DNA from: Pararobbsia alpina_A
GTDB lineage: Bacteria; Pseudomonadota; Gammaproteobacteria; Burkholderiales; Burkholderiaceae
Assembly (NCBI RefSeq): GCF_965118125.1
Contig: NZ_OZ221288.1
Span: forward strand, 2,294,001 to 2,358,000
Direction: 5' to 3'
DNA: 64,000 nucleotides
Position numbers and translations under genes: made by a program. The notes beneath the pieces were generated by a model that searched no databases, was not told the DNA's origin, and saw only the letters and a list, made by a program, of their open reading frames with translations. Positions 1-8,200 of the stretch are shown here, piece by piece (within the stretch, counting starts at the first letter, position 1; every line of letters begins with the position of its first letter).

Positions 1-118
1 CGACCATGATGACTGCTGTGACGGCCACAGCATGATGTGCGACGTGCATTGAGACCAACGCCCAACATACGCCCGCGGTAAAGATCAGCCAGCCTACGAG
101 ATAGACGAGCAGCGTCAT
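1..118 (-). CDS. Small membrane protein, C-terminus outside window
   Basis: Reading the minus strand from an ATG at 118 gives 39 codons without a stop before the window edge. The product begins MTLLVYLVGWLIFTAGVCWA, one hydrophobic segment of about 20 residues, followed by a His-containing stretch and another hydrophobic run (AVAVTAVIMV). This pattern fits a short inner-membrane protein with at least two transmembrane helices. No clear ribosome binding site is visible and no family was recognised. It is divergent from the lipoprotein gene to its right. The remainder lies to the left of the window, so its length and function cannot be judged. Confidence 0.5.
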   Translation of the reverse strand, partial: MTLLVYLVGWLIFTAGVCWALVSMHVAHHAVAVTAVIMV

Positions 119-440
119 GGTGTTATCCGAGTGATCAACATGCGGCCAATCGAGCATGTGTTGTGCCAGGCGGGCAGGGGAAGGCCGACGAAGGGCAATC
201 GGATAGCAAACGCGAAGCGAACCGCAGGTGAACGCGACCCGCGCTCGAAGGGGCGCCGGGCCTGGCGTCGGGTGGCATCGACCACGCGTGACGATTGGGT
301 GTTTAGTTTTATTCAACGAAACATGCGGGGCGTATTGCATTCGTGCACACCACCGGAAAACTTTTCCTCCGGGTTCTCAAGAATCAACTTCCTGCGCCGT
401 TAATCCCGAAAATCATTCAATTCGCCTGCGGGGGCATCGT

Positions 441-1175
441 TTGAAATCTACGGGATGGGCGTCTCTAGTCACAGGTGTCGCGGGCGCAGTCGTGCTCGCA
501 GGTTGCGTGAGCACACCGCCACGCGTCGTCAGTCAACCTGCGCCGCCTGCCGCGCGACCGACGGTCGTCGTCGCCGCGCAGCCGGCACCGCCGCCGCCGG
601 TGGTCGTGAGGCCCGCGATACAGGAGCAGGTCGTCGCCGAGCCGAACGACGTCTATATCTCAGCCGCGCTCGATAGCGATATCGTGTTCGTGGGCGGGAG
701 CACCTATATCTGGGTGACGGGGTCGGACGGACACCGTCATCGGCACTTTTATGCACACGGAGATCGCCGTCAGGAGATCTTCCATCGCCGCGACAATCTG
801 CATTCGGTCATGGCGCACCGCGGTGGTCCGCCGCCCGCGCACTACAGCGCGCGCGAGCAAACGGCGCGTCTCGAAGCGATCCGGCACGACCAGTTGCGCC
901 GTGAGCAGCAGGCGCACATCGCGCGCGCCCAGGCCGCAAATCGTGCACAGAACGACGCGGCGAATCGCGCCGTCGAGCGTGCGCATGCGGATGCACGTGC
1001 ACATGGCGCGCATCCCGGCAGCGTGCCGAATGCGCACGTTGCCGGAAATGGCGGGCAGCCGCATGCTGATCCGCATCACGGTCCTGTGCCCGGTCAGGGG
1101 CATGCGATTCACGAAGCGTCGGCCGAGCGTCCGATGCCCGCGCATCGTCAGGCCGAAGGCAACATGCCCGAGTGA
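441..1175 (+). CDS. Putative proline- and histidine-rich lipoprotein
   Basis: The predicted product is 244 residues. I chose the TTG at 441 because it follows a GGGG purine run about 7 bases upstream and gives a normal lipoprotein signal: a short basic start, a hydrophobic stretch, then the lipobox LAGC at about residues 21-24 (VVLAGC). The open frame extends further upstream, but that part has no signal-peptide logic. After the lipobox come a Pro/Ala/Val-rich linker (about 25-60), a compact region containing DVYISAALDSDIVFVGG (about 70-125), and a long Ala/His/Arg-rich hydrophilic tail. The known rule for lipoboxes predicts acylation and anchoring to a membrane; Asp is absent at +2, so outer-membrane location is inferred. 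Function unknown. Confidence 0.6.
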   Translation: MKSTGWASLVTGVAGAVVLAGCVSTPPRVVSQPAPPAARPTVVVAAQPAPPPPVVVRPAIQEQVVAEPNDVYISAALDSDIVFVGGSTYIWVTGSDGHRHRHFYAHGDRRQEIFHRRDNLHSVMAHRGGPPPAHYSAREQTARLEAIRHDQLRREQQAHIARAQAANRAQNDAANRAVERAHADARAHGAHPGSVPNAHVAGNGGQPHADPHHGPVPGQGHAIHEASAERPMPAHRQAEGNMPE

Positions 1176-1357
1176 GATTGCGCCGCCGAGGCATCGGCGG
1201 CATCGCGACGGCTGCCGTTCTGCCCGCCGCGACCTCGATCTGCTAGTGTGCGTTCTGCATCCCTCACCCGGACGGAGCCTTGCTCGCTCACGCTTCGACG
1301 CATCTCTCGCATCGTTGTGCTGCACTGCAATGGCGCCCACTGACAACGAGACCGATC

Positions 1358-2707
1358 ATGAAACGGAACGACGCACACGAGTCCTCCTCGCACCACTGGC
1401 GAGACTATGCGTTTTCGCTGGGACCATTGATCGCGCTGGTCATTCTCGCGGTCGGCTTGTTTGTCTGGTTCGTCGACCCTGCGCCCCCGTCGACGCTGAC
1501 GATCAGCGCCGGGCCGCGCGACAGCTCGTTCATGGTGGTGGCCAAGCGCTATCGCCAGATCCTGGCGCGCAATCACATCAATCTCGTCGTGCTGCCTTCG
1601 GAGGGCTCGCTCGACAACCTGCACAAGCTGCTCGACAAGAAGCAGAAGGTCGATCTCGCCCTCGTGCAAGGTGGCGTGGGCGCCGGGCTCGACACGACGT
1701 CGCTGATGTCGCTCGGCAACATGTTCTATGCGCCGATCATCGTGCTGTATCGGGGGCAAGGTGTTACGCGTCTTTCGGAACTTGCCGGCCGGCGTATCGC
1801 GGTGGGACGTGAGGGCAGCGGCACACGGGTGATGTCGTTGAGCCTGCTCAAGGCCAATGGCATCGAACCGGGCGGCGCGACCGCACTGTTGCCGCTGGAC
1901 GGCGATGCGGCGGCCAAGGCGTTGACCGACGGAACCGTCGATGTCGCCATGCTCAATGGCGATTCAGCCACGCGAGGCATGATGCTGAGGGTTTTTGAGC
2001 AGCCGGGTATTTCGGTCCTGGATTTCGTTCAGGCCGACGCCTACACGCGACGGTTTCCCTATCTGAACGAAATTGACATCACGCCCGGGGTGCTGGACCT
2101 GGGGCGCAACGAGCCTGACCATACGGTGCGCCTGATCAGTCCGACCGTCGAACTTGTTGCACGTGAAAGCCTGCATCCGGCGCTGTCCGACCTGCTGATC
2201 GAAGCGGCGCAGGAGGTGCACGGCAAGTCCGACCTGCTGCAGCATGCCGGTGAGTTTCCGAACCCGACGGTCCGTGAGTTCCGGATCAGCGATGACGCTG
2301 TTCGCTACTACAAGTCAGGCAAGGGCTTTCTGTATCGGGAACTGCCGTTCTGGCTGGCCAGCGTCGTCGACCGGACACTGGTGTTTCTCGTGCCGGTGCT
2401 CGTCTTGTTGTTCCCCGCGTTGCGGCTTGTGCCAGCGGTTTATACGTGGCGTGTGCGTTCGCGCATTTATCGCTGGTACGGCGCGCTGATTTCCATCGAA
2501 CGCAGCGCGTACGACAACGCGACGGAAGAGCAAAGAGCGAAGCTTCTGCATCAGCTCGACCATATCGAAGGCTCGATCAACCGCATGAAAATGCCGCTCG
2601 CGCACGCCGATGCGTTCTATGTCCTTCGTGAACATGTGAACTTCGTGCGCCGCCGGCTTGGTGAGGCGCCTCACCAGCCCGCGACAGCGTCGCGCGTGCC
2701 TGCCTAG
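1358..2707 (+). CDS. TAXI-family TRAP transporter solute receptor, membrane-anchored
   Basis: 449 residues. The N-terminus has a transmembrane anchor (about residues 17-40) rather than a cleavable signal. It is followed by a TAXI-type periplasmic ligand-binding domain: LTISAGPRDSSF, then VDLALVQGG, a stretch around RIAVGREGSGTRV, and LLPLDGDAAAKALTDGTVDVAML. A second hydrophobic segment (about 335-365) is followed by a basic cytoplasmic tail. TAXI proteins normally deliver solutes to TRAP permeases, but no permease subunit lies nearby. Proteins with this two-anchor layout occur as orphan genes, so a sensing or partner-less role is possible. The ATG at 1358 was chosen because it gives the basic, His-rich start before the first helix. 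The ligand is unknown. Confidence 0.7.
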   Translation: MKRNDAHESSSHHWRDYAFSLGPLIALVILAVGLFVWFVDPAPPSTLTISAGPRDSSFMVVAKRYRQILARNHINLVVLPSEGSLDNLHKLLDKKQKVDLALVQGGVGAGLDTTSLMSLGNMFYAPIIVLYRGQGVTRLSELAGRRIAVGREGSGTRVMSLSLLKANGIEPGGATALLPLDGDAAAKALTDGTVDVAMLNGDSATRGMMLRVFEQPGISVLDFVQADAYTRRFPYLNEIDITPGVLDLGRNEPDHTVRLISPTVELVARESLHPALSDLLIEAAQEVHGKSDLLQHAGEFPNPTVREFRISDDAVRYYKSGKGFLYRELPFWLASVVDRTLVFLVPVLVLLFPALRLVPAVYTWRVRSRIYRWYGALISIERSAYDNATEEQRAKLLHQLDHIEGSINRMKMPLAHADAFYVLREHVNFVRRRLGEAPHQPATASRVPA

Positions 2708-2757
2708 ATCGCAGGGCCGAGCTGAACGCGCGTGAGGGCGGACGCACAAACTCGTAG

Positions 2758-2787
2758 TTGACTGACCGCCAGTCAGTGACCTACCAT
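2758..2787 (+). promoter_or_regulatory. Promoter with overlapping TetR-type operator for the MFS gene
   Basis: A near-palindrome at 2759-2779 has arms ACTGAC (2761-2766) and GTCAGT (2772-2777) with further symmetric flanks. It resembles the TGACTGAC/GTCAGTCA operators of TetR-family drug-efflux repressors. A TTGACT (2758-2763) and TACCAT (2782-2787), 18 bases apart, read as -35 and -10 elements, so the palindrome lies between and over them. Repression by the TetR protein encoded downstream at 4206-4811 is the natural inference. Confidence 0.6.
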
Positions 2788-2839
2788 CAGACGGACATGC
2801 CGCTCGCGTCGCGCACGGCAACGAGGATGGAGGTGGCCG

Positions 2840-4147
2840 ATGGACCCGTCGAACTCACCCGCACCGGCCGCTTCGCGGGCCGACACGGTCGCTCAGACTG
2901 CGCCACCCGTGCCACCCGTGCCGACCGCGTGGCTCGGACGTGACTTTTCGCTGTTCTGGGTTGCGCGCGTCGCTTCGGAGCTGGCCGTCAAGGCAGAAAG
3001 CGTTGCGATCGGCTGGCAGGTCTATACGGTCGCGCGCCGTTCGCACGGTGTCGAACAAAGCACATTTCTGGTCGGCATGATCGGACTCGTGCAGTTTGTA
3101 CCGTTGTTCGTGCTTGCTTTGTTCGCGGGCGCGCTCGCGGATCGCGCCGAGCGTCGACGCATCGTCGTCGTGACGCTGTCGGTCGAAGTCGTCTGTGCGT
3201 GTCTGTTGATGTGGCTCGCGATGCGGCCCGTTGTCGAATGGGCGGCCCTGTATGGCGTGGCCGCGGTGTTTGGCGCCTCGCGCGCGTTCTTGTCTCCGGC
3301 GATGGGTGCCATGGCGCCGATGCTGGTACCTCGTCACCGGATACCCCAGGCGGTCTCGTGGAGCTCGCTCGGCGACCAGATGAGTTCGATTGTCGGCCCA
3401 TGGATCGGCGGTGCGCTGTGTGCGATCGCGGTCAGCTATGCGTATGCGGGTGCCGCACTCCTGTACGCGTTCGCCACGCTGTCGATCGTCGCCGTGCGGA
3501 CCTCGACGCGGCCGCCTGCCTCCTCGCGCTCTCACCTTGAGCTCATCCGCGAGGGGCTCGTCTACATCCGCACGCATCGCGTGATTGCCGGCGCGCTCTC
3601 GCTCGACCTGTTTGCGGTGCTGCTTGGTGGTGCGACAGCGCTGCTTCCCGTATTTGCGAGCGATATTCTTCGCATCGGCGCGCATGGGTTTGGCGTGTTG
3701 CGTTCGGGACCCGCGATCGGCGCGGCGGTGATGGCAGTGATTCTTGTGCGCGCACCGGTGCATCGACACGCCGGTCGCTGGATGTTCGCGGGTGTCGCCG
3801 TCTTCGGCGCCGCGACACTTGTCTTTGCCGCTTCGCGATCGATCTGGATCTCCCTGGGTTCGCTCGTTGTGCTCGGCGCTGCGGATATGGTGTCCGTGTA
3901 CGTGAGGCAATCGCTGGTGCAGGTCATGACGCCGGACGCCATGCGCGGACGGGTGTCCGCCGTTGCCGGCTTGTTTATCGGGGCGTCGGCCGAACTCGGT
4001 GAGTTCGAGACGGGTGTGACGGCCAGAATTCTCGGCCCGGTCGGAGCCGCGGTTCTGGGCGGCCTGGGTTCTCTCGCGGTGACCGGCGTATGGGCATGGC
4101 GCTATCCCGAACTTCGAAACGCCGATCGCCTTGACGAAGGCGGATGA
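2840..4147 (+). CDS. MFS exporter (EntS/MFS_3-like)
   Basis: 435 residues with about 12 hydrophobic segments. A GGAGG at 2829-2833 sits 6 bases before the ATG. The soluble N-terminal tail (about 30 residues, Pro/Ala rich) is followed by FSLFWVARVASELAVKAESVAIGWQVY, the first helix pattern of the EntS/MFS_3 branch. The motif-A-like loop GALADRAERRRIVV lies between helices 2 and 3. This branch exports siderophores, drugs and other small molecules; the substrate here cannot be read from sequence. A TetR-type operator overlaps its promoter and a tetR gene follows 58 bases after the stop, the classic layout of an inducible exporter with its own repressor. Confidence 0.8.
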   Translation: MDPSNSPAPAASRADTVAQTAPPVPPVPTAWLGRDFSLFWVARVASELAVKAESVAIGWQVYTVARRSHGVEQSTFLVGMIGLVQFVPLFVLALFAGALADRAERRRIVVVTLSVEVVCACLLMWLAMRPVVEWAALYGVAAVFGASRAFLSPAMGAMAPMLVPRHRIPQAVSWSSLGDQMSSIVGPWIGGALCAIAVSYAYAGAALLYAFATLSIVAVRTSTRPPASSRSHLELIREGLVYIRTHRVIAGALSLDLFAVLLGGATALLPVFASDILRIGAHGFGVLRSGPAIGAAVMAVILVRAPVHRHAGRWMFAGVAVFGAATLVFAASRSIWISLGSLVVLGAADMVSVYVRQSLVQVMTPDAMRGRVSAVAGLFIGASAELGEFETGVTARILGPVGAAVLGGLGSLAVTGVWAWRYPELRNADRLDEGG

Positions 4148-4205
4148 GGGAGTCGGCGTATGCTACGCACCATGTCCTACCGCGACGTCGATCCTTCTCA
4201 TCCTG

Positions 4206-4811
4206 ATGCGAGCCACGAATCCGCAGCGCCCCCGCACCAAATCGCCGGAAGCCCGCCGCGATGACCTGATGAACGCCGCGCAGCGCATTTTCCTGGAGCA
4301 GGGTGTTGCGGCCACCACGATCGAGCAGATCACTTCAGGCGCTGATGTCGCCAAAGGGACGTTCTATCTGCACTTTTCGTCGAAGGACGATTTGCTGGCC
4401 GCACTCGGCGAGCGGTTCGGACAGCAGTTGGTCGCGCGTTTGACCGATGCGTTGTCCGCTGTATCCGAAGCTGACGTGCGGGCTCGCCTGGCTTGCTGGG
4501 GGGGCACCTTCGTCGCTGGATATCTCGATTCGATTCGCCTTCACGACGTCGTCTTTTACGAGTCACGGCCTCCCGCGCGCGAAGGTTTCGTGGAAAACGT
4601 CGTGATCGATCACCTGACCGCATTGATCGAAGCGGGCGTTGCCGTGCACGCCTGGACTGTCGACGATGCGCACCTGACCGCGGTCTTTCTCTTTACGGGC
4701 ATTCACAGTGTCGTCGACCTCGCGTACTCGACGGAGAAGCGCTTGAATCGCACACGCCTGATCGAGCGGGTCGAGCGCCTGTGCTTCCGCACGCTCGGAA
4801 TCGATGGATGA
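4206..4811 (+). CDS. TetR-family transcriptional regulator
   Basis: 201 residues. The N-terminal helix-turn-helix is complete: RRDDLMNAAQRIFLEQG, then TTIEQITSGADVAKGTFYLHFSSKDDLL (about residues 15-65), where GTFYLHF is the family's recognition-helix signature. The C-terminal ligand domain is generic, with YLDSIRLHDVVFYE and a helical end. The frame is open 25 codons upstream, but the ATG at 4206 places the domain at a normal distance from the N-terminus. It follows the MFS gene in the same direction and probably shares its transcript. Its likely target is the palindrome at 2759-2779, which would make the pair self-regulating. The inducer is unknown. Confidence 0.8.
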   Translation: MRATNPQRPRTKSPEARRDDLMNAAQRIFLEQGVAATTIEQITSGADVAKGTFYLHFSSKDDLLAALGERFGQQLVARLTDALSAVSEADVRARLACWGGTFVAGYLDSIRLHDVVFYESRPPAREGFVENVVIDHLTALIEAGVAVHAWTVDDAHLTAVFLFTGIHSVVDLAYSTEKRLNRTRLIERVERLCFRTLGIDG

Positions 4812-5228
4812 ATGACGGTTGACGATCGGCGACTGGCCATCGATATAGGGCGATCGAAGCGGCGTTGCGCTTCGTCCTGTCAACTGTGCCGATCGATGGC
4901 GCGGCGCTTGTGCACGCGGTAAATATGCCCGTTGTGGACCGAAGCCATGCGTGCTGCCGCGCGTACTGCGCCAACGGTCGTCGGGTATCATGATCGACCA
5001 TAACGACCTCCACAATAAATCGCCTTTTCGTCATCGCGCGCGATGCAGCCTGCCGACCTCCGGCACGGTATCTGCGCATTGCGAGCGGATGCGACGCCTC
5101 TGAAGTATCGGGTTTATTCGACGCGCACAGCCAAGTATTAGAACAATCAGGTGTCTGGCGTCGCGGCGTGCCGGGGGCATGCTGCGACTGAGCGCTGCAC
5201 AACGTTAGACGATAAGGATCCAAGAAGC
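4812..5228. other. Intergenic region, 417 bp, no gene seen
   Basis: No convincing coding frame, terminator or RNA was found. The segment contains several GATCGAT-type 6-8 bp palindromes (around 4840-4900) and ends with an AAGGA at 5214-5218, which serves as ribosome binding site for the large kinase gene. The promoter of that gene should be in here but no strong -35/-10 pair stands out. Confidence 0.5.
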
Positions 5229-8200
5229 ATGCTGGACCATTCCGAGACTGCGGAAAGCGGAGACTTGCGAGCTTTTCTCGCGGGCGGCGGCGAGATGGGG
5301 CGTCTGCTGCGCGAGCATGATTGGTCGACTTCACCGCTCGGGCTGCCCGAGACGTGGCCTCAGAGCCTGAAGACGGCGTTACGTATCATGTTGACGTCGC
5401 GCCAGCCGATCTGGATCGGTTGGGGTCCGGAACTGACCTTCTTTTACAACGATCCGTACAAATCGATCATCGGCGGCAAGCATCCGTGGGCGCTGGGCCG
5501 TCCGACGCGTCAGGTCTGGAGCGAGATCTGGGACGACATCGGGCCGATGCTGGCGACGGCGCTCGAAGGGATCGAGGGCACCTATGCGGAAGCGAAGCTC
5601 CTGATCATGGAGCGCAACGGCTATCCGGAAGAAACGTATTACACGTTTTCCTATAGCCCGGTGCCGGACGACGATGGTTCGACCGGCGGCATGATCTGCG
5701 CGAACACGGACGATACGCAGCGCGTACTTGGCGAGCGCCAGTTGACGCTGCTGCGCGAGCTCGCGACCGGTGCAGCCGACGCACGGACCTGGCTGCAGGC
5801 CTGCGAGACGAGCGTCAGTGCGTTGCGCACCAATCCGAGCGATATTCCATTTGCGCTGCTCTACGCAGGCGACACGGGTCAAGAGCTCGAACTCGTGGCG
5901 ACGTGCGGGATCGAGCGCGATCATCCGGCCGCGCCCGCACGGCTTGAAGGGCCTCATAACCGCGTCTGGCCTTATGAAGCGTTGTTGGGCGGAGGCCGCG
6001 ACATGGTGCTCGTGACCGATCTCTCGCAGCGATTCAAGATGGCGCTGCCGAGTGGGCCGTGGTCGCGGCCGCCGACGCAGGCCGTGCTGCTGTCGATTTC
6101 GCCGCCCGGAGAGACGGCTAGACAGATCGTGTTGGTCCTCGCGCTCAATCCGTGGCGCCTCGTCGACGATGGGTATCAGCGCTTTCTCTCGCTTGTCGCG
6201 GGACAGGTCGCGAGTGCAATCGGCTACGCCGAAGCCTACGATCAGGAGCGTCAGCGCGCCGAAGCGCTCGCCGAACTCGATCGCGCGAAGACGACGTTTT
6301 TCTCGAACATCAGCCACGAATTCCGCACACCACTGACCCTGATGCTCGGGCCGCTCGAAGAACTGCTGAACGAGCCCGAGACGCAAGGGTCCGATCCTGC
6401 ACAAACGCGGGCACTCGTCGAAGTCACGCATCGCAACGGTCTGCGGCTGTTGAAGCTCGTCAACGCGCTGCTCGATTTCTCGCGCATCGAGTCGGGCCGC
6501 ATCGATATGCATCGGGTCCCGACCGACATCGGACTCTTCACGGCCGAACTCGCTTCGCTGTTTCGGTCGACGATCGAACGAGCCGGGCTTGAGCTTGTCG
6601 TCGACTGCCCTCCCGGCACCCGTGTCGTGATGGTCGACACGGAAATGTGGGAACAGGTCGTTCTGAACCTGATTTCCAACGCGTTCAAATTCACGCTCTC
6701 GGGCCGCATCGAGGTGCGCGTCGCGCCAGGTGACGCGGCGGACACCGTCGACGTCAGCGTGTCCGACACCGGAATCGGCATCCCGGCGGACGAGTTGCCG
6801 CGTGTCTTCGAACGATTCCATCGCGTCGCCGGCGCCGCGGGTCGCTCGATCGAGGGAAGCGGGATCGGCCTTGCGCTCGTTCACGAGCTGATCCGGCTGC
6901 ACGGGGGCACCATTCGCGCGACGAGCGAGCCCGGTGCCGGTACGACATTCGTGGTGTCGATGCCGGTGGCCGCGTCGACTGAACACGAAGGGCTGACGCC
7001 AGCGACGCTCGCAGGCGCCAGCGTCGACGCCCACGAGTTCGTGGTGGCAGCCCAGCGATGGCTGGCTGCAAACGCGCCTGCCGGCGAGGACGTTTTCGGG
7101 AGCCTCGACGCGCATAGCGTCGGTGAGACTGCCAGCGACATCGTGGCGGCCCGCAGCGACCGCATGCATGCCGCCGTCTCTGCGACCGATCGCGATCAAG
7201 CGCGCGCCAGGATTCTGGTCGCCGACGACAACGCGGATCTTCGCGACTACATGCGCCGTATTCTGACTGCGGCGGGCTACACGGTGGCCATTGCGTCCGA
7301 TGGCCAGGCGGCGCTCGAACTCATGACGCAGTTCGAACCCGATATCGTGCTCTCCGACGTGATGATGCCCAGGCTCGACGGTTTTGGCCTGTTGCGCGCG
7401 CTCCGTGCGCATCCTCAGCTCGCCGATACGCCTGTGTTGCTGCTTTCCGCGCGTGCGGGCGAGGAAGCGAAAGTCGGTGGACTTGAGGCAGGCGCGGACG
7501 ACTATCTCGTGAAGCCTTTTTCGGCGCGCGAAATGCTCGCGCGTGTCGCCAGTAACTTGCAACTTGCAAGATTGCGGCGGGAGACCGAACGCAACTTGCG
7601 AGAAGACGCGCATACGCTCGAGATGTTGAATCGCGTCGGCACGGCCGTCGCCGCGGAGCTCGATCTCGGTCGCGCCGTTCAGGTCGTGACGGATGCGGCG
7701 ACCGAGCTGACCGGCGCGGCGTTCGGCGCGTTCTTCTATAACGTGCTCGATCAGAACGGCGAAAGTTATACGCTCTATACGCTTTCCGGTGTGCCAAGGG
7801 AGGCCTTCGAGCGATTCCCGATGCCACGCAACACAGCGGTGTTTGCGCCGACTTTCACGGGCGAGTCGATCGTACGTTCCGACGACATCACACGTGACGA
7901 GCGCTACGGCAAGAACCATCCTCACAAGGGCATGCCCGCAGGCCACCTTCCGGTGAGAAGTTACCTCGCGGCGCCGGTGATCTCGCGTACGGGTGAAGTT
8001 GTCGGAGGGCTCTTTTTCGGTCATCCGAACGTTGGCGTATTCGATGCGCGCGCCGAGCGCCTTGTCGTCGGCATTGCCGCCCAAGCGGCCGCGGCGATCG
8101 ATAACGCGCGCCTGTTTGGCAACGCCCAGAACGAAATCGGCAAACGCGCCAAGGCAGAGGTCGCGCTTCGCACGCTCAACGAGACGCTTGAGCAGCGTAT

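Noticed and set aside
4693..5334. Minus-strand frame covering the gap before the kinase gene
   Set aside because: Composition is Arg/Ser/Ala rich without a recognisable domain and overlaps two real genes.
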